Below, piece by piece: positions 16,375 through 25,404 of a stretch of 37,079 bases of DNA (its first letter is position 1; the number at the start of each line of letters is the position of its first letter). A program made the translations under genes and the position numbers. Where the stretch lies: contig JAJRVS010000194.1 of NCBI GenBank assembly GCA_024277195.1, positions 1 through 37,079 on the forward strand. The letters run 5' to 3'. The notes under the pieces were generated by a model that saw only the letters and a list, made by a program, of their open reading frames with translations, was not told the origin of the DNA and did no database searches. This stretch comes from Verrucomicrobiota bacterium. Lineage in GTDB: Bacteria; Verrucomicrobiota; Verrucomicrobiia; Verrucomicrobiales; DEV007.

Positions 16375-17298
16375 CTATTTTCCCTTCATCGCCTGACTAA
16401 ACGCATCTCCCAAATCCTCATATCCCCAATCAAAACCCTGCTCTTCCAACACCTCCGGAACCACCCGTTCGCTGAACAATAACATTTCCGACATACCTCC
16501 TAAAACTAATCTAAGCAAGGGTGCAGGTGCCCAGGCAATCGCCGGACGTTTGACCTCGCGGGCCAACACCCGGGTGAACTCACTATTACTAACTGCCTTT
16601 GGTGCACAAAAATTAACCGCCCCCTCCAGCGCTGTTTGTTCGATGGCATATAAAAACATCCTCGCCACATCGTCTACATGCACCCAGGGCATCCACTGTT
16701 TACCCGAACCCAATCGCCCGCCCAAGCCCAGCCGAAACAACTTGCGCAGCAACGGTGCTGCACCACCTCCAGCCCCCAATACCATACCCACCCGCCCACA
16801 CACCACACGAATCCCCTCATCCTGTGCCTGCATTGCTGCAGACTCCCATACCTGGGTGACTTCAGCCAGAAAACCCCTTCCCAGTTCGCTCTCTTCGGTC
16901 AAAACTTCATCCGCCCGATCACCGTAAAATCCCGTGCCCGAAGCGCACACAAAAACCTGCGGCGCCGTCTCACTATCTTTCATCGCCTTCACCAAACCTT
17001 GTGTTCCCAGCAAACGACTGGAACGAATCTGTTGTTTTTTAGCCGCCGTCCAAATCCCCAAAACCGATTCGCCGGCCAGGTGAACCAGCGCATCCAAACC
17101 GCTCACATCGGTCTGCTCTGCTATTTCTGGAGAAAAATGCCGCAGCTCATGTCCCTGCGAAAAGACCGCATCGACATTGCGAGTATAGAGCACCGCTTCA
17201 TGCCCCTTTCCGACCAACAAAGCCGTCAGCCTTTTGCCTATCAATCCCCTCGCTCCAGTGATTCCTATTTTCAATTTCAGCCAATGATTAAATTTCAC
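16375..17298 (-). CDS. TIGR01777-family NAD(P)-dependent SDR (YfcH-like)
   Basis: A 307-residue extended short-chain dehydrogenase/reductase. Near the N-terminus is a Rossmann motif (KIGITGARGLIGKRL, Gly-x-x-Gly-x-x-Gly type), then DALVHLAGESVLG, SGTGFYGD, and a C-terminal DUF1731-type region (FSERVVPEVLEEQGF). Members occur in most bacteria as putative nucleotide-sugar epimerases, but their substrate is not established. The start is a GTG, 3 nt after the stop of the CNNM/CBS gene, preceded by a G-rich Shine-Dalgarno-like run within that gene's last codons. The two are therefore cotranscribed and probably coupled. Length is normal and nothing looks broken. Confidence 0.88.
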   Translation of the reverse strand: MKFNHWLKLKIGITGARGLIGKRLTALLVGKGHEAVLYTRNVDAVFSQGHELRHFSPEIAEQTDVSGLDALVHLAGESVLGIWTAAKKQQIRSSRLLGTQGLVKAMKDSETAPQVFVCASGTGFYGDRADEVLTEESELGRGFLAEVTQVWESAAMQAQDEGIRVVCGRVGMVLGAGGGAAPLLRKLFRLGLGGRLGSGKQWMPWVHVDDVARMFLYAIEQTALEGAVNFCAPKAVSNSEFTRVLAREVKRPAIAWAPAPLLRLVLGGMSEMLLFSERVVPEVLEEQGFDWGYEDLGDAFSQAMKGK

Positions 17299-17301
17299 TC
17301 G

Positions 17302-18741
17302 TCAAGCCCCCTGTCCTCCGCCCTCTTCCGAATCATCGCTTTCCTCTTTAACTACACGCAGAAACTGCACTTCCCGCACGCTGCGCTCATCCGCTTCGGT
17401 GACCGTCACTTGATAATCTTCCACCTGCAAAACTTCTCCCTTTTCCAGTAAACGCCCCGCCACGTGAGTCACATAGCCCCCCACTGTACTCACATCAGGA
17501 CTCTCCAAATCGAGATCGGTCTGCACTGCCAACTCGTGCAGCGGATAGGTTCCGTGAACCACAAATTCATCATCGCTCAAACGCCGGAACTCCTGATCTT
17601 CCTCATCAAACTCATCCTGAATCTCCCCCACCAGTTTTTCCAACACATCATCGAGCATGACCAAACCCAAAGCACCGCCAAACTCATCCACCACCAAAGC
17701 CAAATGGGCATGTTTTTTTAAAAAAGTCTTTAACAACACATCCAGCTTCATCAACTCCGGCACCGGAAAAATATCGCGTTTGATCGCCATCAGATCCGCA
17801 TCCTTCTCCCTCACCTGCCCCAGCAAATCCTTGATATGAATCAAGCCAATCGCGTGATCAAGGTGCCCCTCTTTCACCAAGGGAAAACGAGTGTGTTTCG
17901 TTTCCAAGGCCAGCTCCAGGTTCTGCTCGAAACTCTTCTCAACATCAAGCGTCACCACCTCGTTACGAGGAGTCATGATATCCCGCACGCTCAAATCATT
18001 CAAAGCCAGCGCATTGATCAAAATCGCTCGCTCGGTATCCGTCACATCATCGGCTTTTTCCGTCTCTTCCACCAGGATGCGTATCTCTTCAGCGCTATGG
18101 ACCAGTTCATGCGCCGGCACCACGTCGATCTTAAAGATCGCCTTCATCAGCCATTTTGCCGAGGTATTCAGCAACCAGATCGGCAGTTTAAACACCCGGT
18201 AAAAAAATGCCAGCGGTCGAACCACCCACAGCGAGGTCGGCACCGACTTCCTTATCGCCAGCGATTTGGGCATCTGCTCACCCACCACCACGTGCATGAA
18301 AGTAATAAACGAAAAAGCCAGGAAAAACGATAGCCCTGTCACCCAACTCTCGGCAACCCCCATCTTGAACAACAAGGGCTGCACCAGCTTACTAACAAAA
18401 GGTTCACCCACCCAGCCCAAAGCCAGACTCGCCAATGTGATCCCCAACTGACATGCTGATAAATAAGCGTCCAGGTTCTCACTGGAAGCCATGTGCCGAG
18501 CCAGTTTAGCCCCGCCTTTATCATCCTCTATCAATGTATCCAATTGGCTGGTGCGGACTTTGACCAAAGCAAATTCTGCGGCTACAAAAAAGCCATTCAG
18601 CAGAATGAAAAACAATACCAATAACAGGCGGCCCGATGCACCGCCCCAACCCAGCGTCCACTCACGGGACAAACCCGACTCATGACCCGCCACCGCCAAT
18701 AACAAAGGGCCTGAAAACAATCCATCTATGACTGCGGTCAT
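17302..18741 (-). CDS. CNNM/CBS/CorC_HlyC-domain membrane protein (hemolysin C family)
   Basis: A 479-residue inner-membrane protein. Domains in order: an N-terminal CNNM transmembrane domain (LLNGFFVAAEFALVKVR through VVGEQMPKSLAIRKS), two CBS motifs (the first starting at VRDIMTPRNEVVTLDV and the second near LVVDEFGGALGLVMLDDVLE), and a C-terminal CorC_HlyC transporter-associated domain ending in an acidic tail. Related proteins (CorC, YtfL, MpfA) act in Mg2+ or Co2+ export and ion homeostasis; the old haemolysin label is not a function. I chose the ATG at 18741, preceded by GGGGAGA at a normal distance, rather than the GTG at 18747. The downstream SDR follows after 3 nt. The substrate is not deducible. 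Confidence 0.9.
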   Translation of the reverse strand: MTAVIDGLFSGPLLLAVAGHESGLSREWTLGWGGASGRLLLVLFFILLNGFFVAAEFALVKVRTSQLDTLIEDDKGGAKLARHMASSENLDAYLSACQLGITLASLALGWVGEPFVSKLVQPLLFKMGVAESWVTGLSFFLAFSFITFMHVVVGEQMPKSLAIRKSVPTSLWVVRPLAFFYRVFKLPIWLLNTSAKWLMKAIFKIDVVPAHELVHSAEEIRILVEETEKADDVTDTERAILINALALNDLSVRDIMTPRNEVVTLDVEKSFEQNLELALETKHTRFPLVKEGHLDHAIGLIHIKDLLGQVREKDADLMAIKRDIFPVPELMKLDVLLKTFLKKHAHLALVVDEFGGALGLVMLDDVLEKLVGEIQDEFDEEDQEFRRLSDDEFVVHGTYPLHELAVQTDLDLESPDVSTVGGYVTHVAGRLLEKGEVLQVEDYQVTVTEADERSVREVQFLRVVKEESDDSEEGGGQGA

Positions 18742-18865
18742 CACCACTCTCCCCTCCCCGCGGTTTCATGAACGCACCAGACTGCCGTCCGCCTACTAAA
18801 AGGGTCAGGATCATCGTTCGAGGCAGCTTCTTTGGAATCAGCTACAGACTGTTCGAACAGCACGT

Positions 18866-19117
18866 TCATAATTTCTCATAAACCCCTTTGTCCCGCCTCT
18901 TCAGCACCGTGAAACCTGCGCTTTTTGCCGCGCTCACGGACAAAGGTTTATTGATCTTGGGGGTGTTGATCTGGGTGATCAATTTCTTCACCGGATTACG
19001 GCAAAGCGGACATTTATCCAAGGGCGGGCGACTGAGAGGCCGCCTGAGTTCAAAACCCCGGGCACAATTCCGGCAGCCCTTGTCAGGCTCGATGGCGATG
19101 TATTCGTAGATGGGCAT
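18866..19117 (-). CDS. FmdB-family zinc-ribbon protein
   Basis: An 83-residue small protein beginning MPIYEYIA, the diagnostic opening of FmdB/CxxC_CxxC_SSSS zinc ribbons. Two Cys pairs, Cys15/18 (CRNC) and Cys36/39 (CPLC), form the zinc site, and the linker holds FELRRPLSRPP. The C-terminus is basic. Members are widespread putative regulatory proteins of uncertain role. It lies alone between the CNNM gene and rpsN, on the same strand as both. The gap 18748-18865 holds nothing that I recognise. Confidence 0.85.
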   Translation of the reverse strand: MPIYEYIAIEPDKGCRNCARGFELRRPLSRPPLDKCPLCRNPVKKLITQINTPKINKPLSVSAAKSAGFTVLKRRDKGVYEKL

Positions 19118-19243
19118 AAATGCTTCTGCGAAAATCGCGTCGCCAAGCCCAGCTTGACAACACTTCTTTTCGACTCAGTTGGATTCAACCAAGTCTATCT
19201 GATTTGTGACGGGATGTCCACGCCAAGCATCAGAAAATAATAA

Positions 19244-19513
19244 CTACCAGCTGGATTTTGTCACCCCAGGGATGAGTCCATGGGACGCCATTTCGCGAAA
19301 AGCGATACGCGACATTTTAAAGCGGCGAAGATAACCGTGACGACGACCGGTCACTTTACAGCGATTGGTTGTGCGGGTCTTGCTAGCGTCTCTCGGCAAC
19401 ATGGATAAACCCACGTAATCACCTTTAGCTTTCAGCTCCTCACGAAGCTTAGCGTATTTCTCCACAGTGCGTCTTTTACGCGCGTCTCTTTCTATCCAGC
19501 ATTTTTTAGCCAT
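19244..19513 (-). CDS. rpsN: 30S ribosomal protein S14 (zinc-free type)
   Basis: An 89-residue S14 starting [20 protein letters not shown] and ending [21 protein letters not shown], with the conserved [16 protein letters not shown] core. Only one Cys lies in the core and the CxxC pairs of the zinc-binding form are missing, so this is the C-minus type. It binds 16S rRNA in the head of the small subunit. The ATG at 19513 gives the normal S14 start; the longer open frame from 19618 would add 35 unrelated residues. It is on its own, not in an spc-type ribosomal operon. No clear Shine-Dalgarno sequence precedes it. Confidence 0.95.
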   Translation of the reverse strand: MAKKCWIERDARKRRTVEKYAKLREELKAKGDYVGLSMLPRDASKTRTTNRCKVTGRRHGYLRRFKMSRIAFREMASHGLIPGVTKSSW

Positions 19514-19662
19514 ATCTGTTTCAGGTTTAAGCCAGAACCAACAGGTTGCAAGTGGATTTTCCTCAAAATAAGCGGAATTTTCAATCCCCGCCACCACTCT
19601 AGACTGGCAATACTGCATTTTCGCTATTGATTCTCCGCTTTAAAAAAGCCACCTTAACAATA

Positions 19663-20454
19663 ATGAAAACGTTTTCTTCTCAATTTTTCCCCACCCGCTC
19701 TTTATTCTTGCACTCACTCGGGATCATTTCTGCCTTGTTTTTACTGGGCTCCAGCCTCATCCCAAGCTACGCCAAACCTCACGACGATCACGGGAAAACC
19801 CCCGCCAACGGCGATGACTGGCTTACTTTCTACTACCGCAACCCGCGACCAGATCAATTGATACCCCAACTCAAAGCCTGGAGCGCAGAAGGCACTTTGC
19901 AGGATCAAAATGCACGCGGCCCCTTGTTAGGTTTTCTCAGTGCGGTTTTCCGCCAAAATGCCGACCAGCTCGAAAACTGGTATCAGCAAACCCTGTCGCT
20001 GCCAGCCAAGGACCAGGAGCTCATCAATATGGCGATTTGGATTTCCAATAGCAAAAAAAGCCAACAGTTACTGAAAAAAGAACTGCCCCAGGCCTTTGTC
20101 GGCAAAACCCCTCCCGACATACTCACCCTCAAACTGGATTCCACCTCTGCTCTCGATTTGCTCTGGGGATATTATTTTGCCACCGGTGACAGCAAGGCGC
20201 TGCGGCGCATCGCCCGCATGTTCCGTTACGCCGATGCACCCAAAAAAGTAGACGGCATCCCTGATGGCCGAACCCCGCTGTACACCATTTTACCCAAAGC
20301 TGCCAAGTGGTCGATCTCCAGCAATGCGCAGCAGCACCCCAAGGTTCTCGAGGATTACAAAAAAATGCTCTCCTCGGATCAACTCAACGAAACCGAAAAA
20401 AAGTGGCTCGACGAAAGCCTGCAGCAGGCTGAAAATCCACCCAAACAGCCCTGA
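19663..20454 (+). CDS. Secreted protein of unknown function
   Basis: A 263-residue protein from the ATG at 19663, with a signal peptide (about residues 1-37, hydrophobic core SLGIISALFLLGSSLIPSYA). The mature part is helical and rich in Trp, Tyr and Lys, with stretches such as LTFYYRNPRPDQLIPQLKAW, GFLSAVFRQNADQLENWYQQ and ALDLLWGYYFATGDSKALRR that suggest helical (TPR- or HEAT-like) repeats. I do not recognise a named family. An in-frame ATG at 19627 would add 12 residues and place the signal core deeper, so 19663 is preferred. It is divergent from rpsN and convergent with aroE. Export to the periplasm is the only firm inference. Confidence 0.7.
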   Translation: MKTFSSQFFPTRSLFLHSLGIISALFLLGSSLIPSYAKPHDDHGKTPANGDDWLTFYYRNPRPDQLIPQLKAWSAEGTLQDQNARGPLLGFLSAVFRQNADQLENWYQQTLSLPAKDQELINMAIWISNSKKSQQLLKKELPQAFVGKTPPDILTLKLDSTSALDLLWGYYFATGDSKALRRIARMFRYADAPKKVDGIPDGRTPLYTILPKAAKWSISSNAQQHPKVLEDYKKMLSSDQLNETEKKWLDESLQQAENPPKQP

Positions 20455-20488
20455 ACTGGTTGATGGCTGAAATCAAAACAGCACAAGC

Positions 20489-21364
20489 TCAATCCTCACC
20501 AGCGAACACTTTTTCCAAAGCCGAGCGCATGATGTTGGCATCCGGACTTTCCCCCGTCCAGAATTGAATACCGATCACCCCCTGCGCCACCAGCATTTCC
20601 AGACCATCGATCACCCGACAGCCGCGCTGACGCGCCCCCCTCACCAGGCAAGTTTCCGGAGGATTGGGAATGACATCCGCTACCACCATCGATGGCAACA
20701 GTGTATCCATGTCGATGTCCAAACTAGCCGCCACATCCGGATACAAGCCGATCGAAGTCGCGTTCACCACGATATTCGTCTGTTCGGGCAAAGAATAATC
20801 CCCCTCCCACTTCACCCAGTCCACTTCCAAATCATGCTCCAACACTTGCTGCACCTTGCCTGTCAATAAATCCACCAAGTCCCTGCCGCGTTGCTCTCCG
20901 CGGTTGACCACCACGATCTTCTTCACTCCGGCCACCGCCATCTCCACACTGATCGCCCGCGCCGCGCCGCCCGCGCCAAACAACACCATCGTTTTGCCTT
21001 TAGGATCCTCGATCTGACTAAGCGCCGCGACAAAACCCTTACCGTCAGTGTTTTCCCCAATCAAACGTCCTTCACATAGCACCACGCAATTCACCGCCCC
21101 CATCAGCTCCGCCGATTCCCCCAGACCATCCAGGTATTTGATCACCTCTATTTTGTGCGGAATGGTGCAGTTGAACCCTTGAAAAGCAAAAGCCCGCGCC
21201 CCCTCAACCGCCCGTTCCAAATCCTCTGCCTTGACCTCCAAGGTCAAATAACGCCAATCCAGACCCAAGGCCTCAAAAGCAGGTTCGATCATCGCCTGGG
21301 TCGGATTTTCCGCTACCGGAAAACCAAAACAACCAACCAGTTCTTGTTTGAAATTCAGTTCCAT
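20489..21364 (-). CDS. aroE: Shikimate dehydrogenase
   Basis: A 291-residue enzyme that reduces 3-dehydroshikimate to shikimate with NADPH in the shikimate (aromatic amino acid) pathway. The N-terminal substrate domain has the catalytic Lys in FNCTIPHKIEVIKYL and the Asp in ENTDGKGFVAAL. The nucleotide domain has VLFGAGGAARAI, and the C-terminal part has NATSIGLYPDV and DGLEMLVAQG. Length and motif order are typical. The motifs cannot distinguish AroE from a quinate/shikimate (YdiB-like) enzyme, but as the only copy here AroE is the default. It is a single gene, convergent with the secreted unknown ending at 20454. Confidence 0.93.
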   Translation of the reverse strand: MELNFKQELVGCFGFPVAENPTQAMIEPAFEALGLDWRYLTLEVKAEDLERAVEGARAFAFQGFNCTIPHKIEVIKYLDGLGESAELMGAVNCVVLCEGRLIGENTDGKGFVAALSQIEDPKGKTMVLFGAGGAARAISVEMAVAGVKKIVVVNRGEQRGRDLVDLLTGKVQQVLEHDLEVDWVKWEGDYSLPEQTNIVVNATSIGLYPDVAASLDIDMDTLLPSMVVADVIPNPPETCLVRGARQRGCRVIDGLEMLVAQGVIGIQFWTGESPDANIMRSALEKVFAGED

Positions 21365-21401
21365 TTTATTACAAATTCTTAAATTACAAGAGCCTCAGCT
21401 C

Positions 21402-22055
21402 TTATTTTCCAGCCACTCCACCGGTAATCCGCTTGATAGCATCCGAAGCAGGGATCGCCCCTTCCTCCCAACCATTTTTTTCTAAATCCACATCTTCAAG
21501 GTTTTTATCCTTATCGGTGATTCGCACCAGATTTGCCATGCGTGGATTTGAAAATTCTCCATAGAGCATCAGCTTTTTTCCAAAAATCCTAAAATAAAGC
21601 ATACTGGATCTAATATACGATTCCTGTTCCTCTCCTGATTGAACCATAGAAGAAAAGGGGTTGCCCAGATTCTCTATCCACGAATACACCACACGATAGC
21701 CCCCCTTGTCACCACTCTTCTCAATGGTGAGAAAAACCGGCCATTCATCATCCCACTTGCCTCCCCATAATCCCTCAATGGACACAGGTTTCTCCTCCCT
21801 CTTACTCTGCCTCTGCTCCTTAATCCACAACTGGTCTTCATCACTAAGGCTGCTCACCTCCAACAAAAACATTCTTCCGTCCGAAGTCCGTTTGATCCGA
21901 ATACGCCCCTCTGACTCCGATATGAATTCCGCCTTAAGCTCTTTACCTTGACTATTCTTGAAGACACGGAGTTCTCCACTGAATCCAGAATTCAAGCTGG
22001 CCGCAAATACACCAAGAATAGAAAAAAAACGCACTGCAAGGAAGTAGGAGTTCAT
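21402..22055 (-). CDS. Secreted SHD1 (SLA1 homology)-like protein
   Basis: A 217-residue protein with an N-terminal signal (about residues 1-27, ending near GFSG). Residues about 28-82 match the SHD1-like module common in Planctomycetota and Verrucomicrobiota: LRVFKNSQGKELKAEFI, then GRIRIKRTSDGRMFLLEVSS and LSDEDQLWIKEQ. The rest (GLWGGKWDDEWPVFLTIEK onwards) reads as a beta-rich lipocalin-like domain that I do not recognise. SHD1 modules are thought to mediate protein interaction; no enzyme motif is visible. I chose the ATG at 22055 because the signal sequence then starts in the normal place; the ATG at 22079 would add 8 residues. Confidence 0.7.
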   Translation of the reverse strand: MNSYFLAVRFFSILGVFAASLNSGFSGELRVFKNSQGKELKAEFISESEGRIRIKRTSDGRMFLLEVSSLSDEDQLWIKEQRQSKREEKPVSIEGLWGGKWDDEWPVFLTIEKSGDKGGYRVVYSWIENLGNPFSSMVQSGEEQESYIRSSMLYFRIFGKKLMLYGEFSNPRMANLVRITDKDKNLEDVDLEKNGWEEGAIPASDAIKRITGGVAGK

Positions 22056-22137
22056 GTGGAGAACAGCATTTAATACCATTAGGCTTATTTTTCAAAGAAG
22101 AAAACAGCTATGCTGCTGCTCTCCGACTTAACCGGCT

Positions 22138-23238
22138 TCAATTCTCAATCGACCAGGTCAACTGCAGATCCATTCCCACAGGGAGAGGCACCACCGGCCC
22201 CTCCTCGCTCTCAAACACCGCCACCTGCGATGGCACCTTGCTCAGAGTGAACGTATCTTCCGATGTTGCAAAACCATAAAACGCGGGACCGTTGGTGGAG
22301 AGAAAACTTTCGAAAACCGCGCGACCGGAATCCGTATCAAAATCCACTCCCGCTTGCTCAAAAGCCATCGCATACAATTGTGGCGCGCAAGCTCCAGTGT
22401 AACAACCCGCCGCACAACCACAGTCAAGCACCTTGCTGGTATGCGGCGCACTGTCCGTTCCCGCAAAAAACTTATTCTGTCCCACCTTGGTGACCGCCGC
22501 CCGCAACGCCTCCCGGTCCGCATCGAACTTCACCAAAGGCAAACAATAGAGGTGATATTTCAAGCCCTGGATCAAATCCCCTACCGTATACAACAAATGC
22601 TGCGGAGTAACCGTTGCAGCAACCCGCTCAGGTGCCTGGGCCACAAAATCCACTGCCACCGACGTGGTGATGTGTTCACAGACCAAACGCAAGCGCGGAT
22701 GAGCCTCCAGGATAGCTGGTAGTTTTTCGTTATAAAAAACCGACTCGGCACTCTGTTGCGCGTCAAAATAGTCCGCTCCGACCAAACCATGTTGCTCTCC
22801 GTGGATACAGAGCACCACCCCGTGATCCTCCATTGCCCGGAAAACGTCACCGCCAATCCATTCATCTATGGCCACGCCATGCTCGGCATTGGTAGTGCCA
22901 TGCGGCGGATAATATTTGGCCGCCTGCAACAAACCCGACCCAGCCCCTTCAGCGATCATCTCCGCGGTGGTATCACCCGTCAGATAAAGAGGAGTGATCA
23001 ATTGATCAAACGCATCGCCTCCAGCTGCCAACAATTCTGCCCGGTAGGATTCGATCGAACAAGCGTCTTCCGATCCCTTCCCCGTAATTTGTGAAACCGG
23101 AGGCCTGGTATTTGGCATCGCCAAAGCCCCCGCGCACCCCATCGCCAGATGGTCCGCGATATATTGATTCACATTTTCTCCCTGCCGGAAGTGCGTGTGC
23201 AAATCATACCATTTGGGAAGAGTGAAAGAAATAGCCAT
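22138..23238 (-). CDS. pyrC: Dihydroorotase (type II, PyrC-like)
   Basis: A 366-residue amidohydrolase-fold enzyme that cyclises carbamoyl-aspartate to dihydroorotate in pyrimidine synthesis. Zinc ligands appear in YDLHTHFRQG (HxH), in the Lys of LLQAAKYYPPHGTTN that would be carboxylated, and in the His of IHGEQHG and VCEHIT. The catalytic Asp is in FAGTDSAPHT. The segment CGCAAGCYTGACAP near the catalytic Asp is Cys-rich. It has the length and motif set of homodimeric PyrC rather than the multifunctional or type I forms. I chose the ATG at 23238 (MAISFTLPKWYD), where the family starts; 17 further codons upstream to 23289 are in frame but unlike the family. Confidence 0.93.
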   Translation of the reverse strand: MAISFTLPKWYDLHTHFRQGENVNQYIADHLAMGCAGALAMPNTRPPVSQITGKGSEDACSIESYRAELLAAGGDAFDQLITPLYLTGDTTAEMIAEGAGSGLLQAAKYYPPHGTTNAEHGVAIDEWIGGDVFRAMEDHGVVLCIHGEQHGLVGADYFDAQQSAESVFYNEKLPAILEAHPRLRLVCEHITTSVAVDFVAQAPERVAATVTPQHLLYTVGDLIQGLKYHLYCLPLVKFDADREALRAAVTKVGQNKFFAGTDSAPHTSKVLDCGCAAGCYTGACAPQLYAMAFEQAGVDFDTDSGRAVFESFLSTNGPAFYGFATSEDTFTLSKVPSQVAVFESEEGPVVPLPVGMDLQLTWSIEN

Positions 23239-23411
23239 GATGATCAAAAAAGTCTGCCCGAAAGACTCATGTCCTGCACCATGAATCAACCAGATTTTCG
23301 ATTTCCCGCTTATTACAGCTGTACAAAACCCTTCTTTACCTGCCCAGACTTAGAGCAAAGCGACGACAATAACCTTGATTCATCCACTAAGTATCTATAA
23401 CTTCCAACCTT

Positions 23412-25283
23412 GTGGAAGAGAATGGCAATACTAATCAAGATTCATCGAACGCCAGCACAAGACAATTTGTGCCGCCAGGAGTAGGCAGTTTAGATGCTGT
23501 GCTCGATGAATACGAGTTTATTGGCACTCTCGGACAAGGTGGAATGGGAACGGTTTACGAAGCCGTGCAGAAGAGTATCAAACGACCGGTAGCGATCAAA
23601 ATCCTGCCGAAGGGTGAGGCGGATGATGAACTGCGTTTTGCTGATCGCTTTCAGCGGGAAGTCCATGTGATGGCTCAAATGAGCCATCCGAATATAGTGA
23701 CGGTTTACAGTTTTGGAGAAACTACTGACGGTCAATTGTTCTTCGTGATGGAATATGTGAAAGGCAATGACCTACACCGTATTATGCATCGTGGACGTAT
23801 CGAGCTAGACCGAGTGTATAAATGGGTTGAGCAAATTTGTGAGGCTCTTTTTTACGCGCATAGCATGGGAGTGATCCACCGTGACATCAAACCTGCCAAC
23901 ATTCTCATCACCGAGAAGGGAGATGTTAAAATTACAGATTTTGGTTTGGCAAAGTTAACCGGCGGTAACATCACGGACGAACACTCACGCTTGACCAAAA
24001 CTAATATGGCGATGGGAACTCCAGATTACGTTGCTCCGGAAATCCTTGAAACCGATGGCAAGATAGACCATCGAGTCGATATCTATGCAATAGGAGTAAT
24101 GCTCTACGAAATGCTAACGGGGAAAATTCCGCGAGGTGCCTGGAAGCCACCTTCACGCTTAGTCAAAGGACTCAACAGCGGTTTTGATGAAATCGTCATC
24201 AAGGCGATGGACCCTGATCAAGAGTTAAGATTTAAAGATGCCAGTGAATTCAGCATCAGCTTGTTAAAAGTGCGCGATGAACCCGTAGTGGCCAAATTCG
24301 CCTCGCCAAAACCAAAAAACAAATTGGTGACCGGTTCGGCGGCGATGCTCAAATTGGCGAGCCCTGCGATAAAAAAACCGGACGAACCCGAACATAATAA
24401 GCTCCCCTCCACTAAGGAGAAGACAGATAGCTACAAAAAGGCCGCGCCAAAAACAAGCACCTCCAGCTTTTCATCAGTGATACTAAGTGTTCTCGCTGTT
24501 ACGGTTCTTCTTCTAGCTGCGATAGCTTTTATAAAAAAGAAAAATACAACACCGGTAAATACGGCCTCTGTTGACAGCAAGGCGGTAGCAATAGAGACAA
24601 TAGGATCAGCAGAAGATGCGTTGCATCGAAAAGCCGCACTTTGGATACTCTCCGAAGGGGGTCAATTTCACATTCAGGACGCTAATGGTAAAATACTGAA
24701 AATCACAACAAAGAACGAGTTACCCGAAAAGGGGTATAGCGTAGTTGGTTTTGTTATTTTTGATCACCAGAGCACTAACGAAGATGTAAAGTTTTTCGAG
24801 AAAATAACGACGCTTGGATCTTTCTCTCTAGTAAGGTCATTGATCGATGATGAAGGCTTGGCCTATCTGGGTCATTCTCCAACATTAAGAGGGATCAACG
24901 TCGTGGGCTGCCGCGTAACAGGTTCAGGGTTAGAAAACTTTGCAGGTCTGGAGCATATCAGGGAAATAAGAGCAGGTAACACTCCGTTTTCCGATGTAGG
25001 AATGAAACATTTGGCTCGATCATTGAAATTAGAATTAGTTATTCTAGATGAGACAAAAATCACCGATGCCGGTCTCGCATTACTCTCAGGAAAATCAACT
25101 TTGAAGACACTCAATGTTTCATCTACTGCCATCACATCAGCAGGCCTTGACCAATTGCGCGGATTGACCGGCTTAACGACCTTTATAGCTCTCAACTGTC
25201 AGGGGATCACAAAGGAAGCTTTACTAGCTTTTCAAAAAGCACACCCAAACTGCAAAGTCGAGTCATCCCAGCAGGACAACTAG
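23412..25283 (+). CDS. Membrane Ser/Thr protein kinase with extracytoplasmic leucine-rich repeats
   Basis: A 623-residue receptor-like kinase. The kinase domain (about 34-287) has all key motifs: the glycine loop GQGGMG (41-46), Lys63, HRDIKPAN with Asp158, DFG at 176-178, and APE at 208-210. A Lys/Pro-rich linker (about 295-350) leads to one transmembrane helix (355-374). The outer part (about 477-615) holds leucine-rich repeats such as LRGINVVGCRVTGSGL and LETKITDAGLALL-type units. It is PknB-like, a type common in Planctomycetota and Verrucomicrobiota. The start codon is GTG at 23412; the frame closes at a stop at 23388. It is isolated from other signalling genes, and its ligand and substrates are unknown. 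Confidence 0.92.
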   Translation: MEENGNTNQDSSNASTRQFVPPGVGSLDAVLDEYEFIGTLGQGGMGTVYEAVQKSIKRPVAIKILPKGEADDELRFADRFQREVHVMAQMSHPNIVTVYSFGETTDGQLFFVMEYVKGNDLHRIMHRGRIELDRVYKWVEQICEALFYAHSMGVIHRDIKPANILITEKGDVKITDFGLAKLTGGNITDEHSRLTKTNMAMGTPDYVAPEILETDGKIDHRVDIYAIGVMLYEMLTGKIPRGAWKPPSRLVKGLNSGFDEIVIKAMDPDQELRFKDASEFSISLLKVRDEPVVAKFASPKPKNKLVTGSAAMLKLASPAIKKPDEPEHNKLPSTKEKTDSYKKAAPKTSTSSFSSVILSVLAVTVLLLAAIAFIKKKNTTPVNTASVDSKAVAIETIGSAEDALHRKAALWILSEGGQFHIQDANGKILKITTKNELPEKGYSVVGFVIFDHQSTNEDVKFFEKITTLGSFSLVRSLIDDEGLAYLGHSPTLRGINVVGCRVTGSGLENFAGLEHIREIRAGNTPFSDVGMKHLARSLKLELVILDETKITDAGLALLSGKSTLKTLNVSSTAITSAGLDQLRGLTGLTTFIALNCQGITKEALLAFQKAHPNCKVESSQQDN

Positions 25284-25310
25284 TCCAAAAACCATTCAGG
25301 GAAACGTCAC

Positions 25311-25340
25311 AAAAAAGAGCCGCTATAAAAATAGCGGCTC
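25311..25340 (-). terminator. Intrinsic terminator after the haemoglobin gene
   Basis: GAGCCGCTAT (25317-25326), AAAA, ATAGCGGCTC (25331-25340) is a perfect 10-bp stem with a 4-nt loop. On the minus strand it is followed by TTTTTT (25316-25311), so it is a classical intrinsic terminator for the minus-strand YHS-haemoglobin gene. On the plus strand, downstream of the kinase gene, no U-run follows, so it is a weaker terminator in that direction. Confidence 0.88.
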
Positions 25341-25404
25341 CCTCATATTAGATCGATCTCCCCTGACCGCTATCGCTAGCTCAATCAGAGGAATCACTCA
25401 CACT

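Noticed and set aside
16678..17451. Long plus-strand open frame of 257 codons
   Set aside because: It is antisense to the TIGR01777 and CNNM genes, is rich in His/Arg/Pro/Gln as expected of a shadow frame, and has no recognisable domain.
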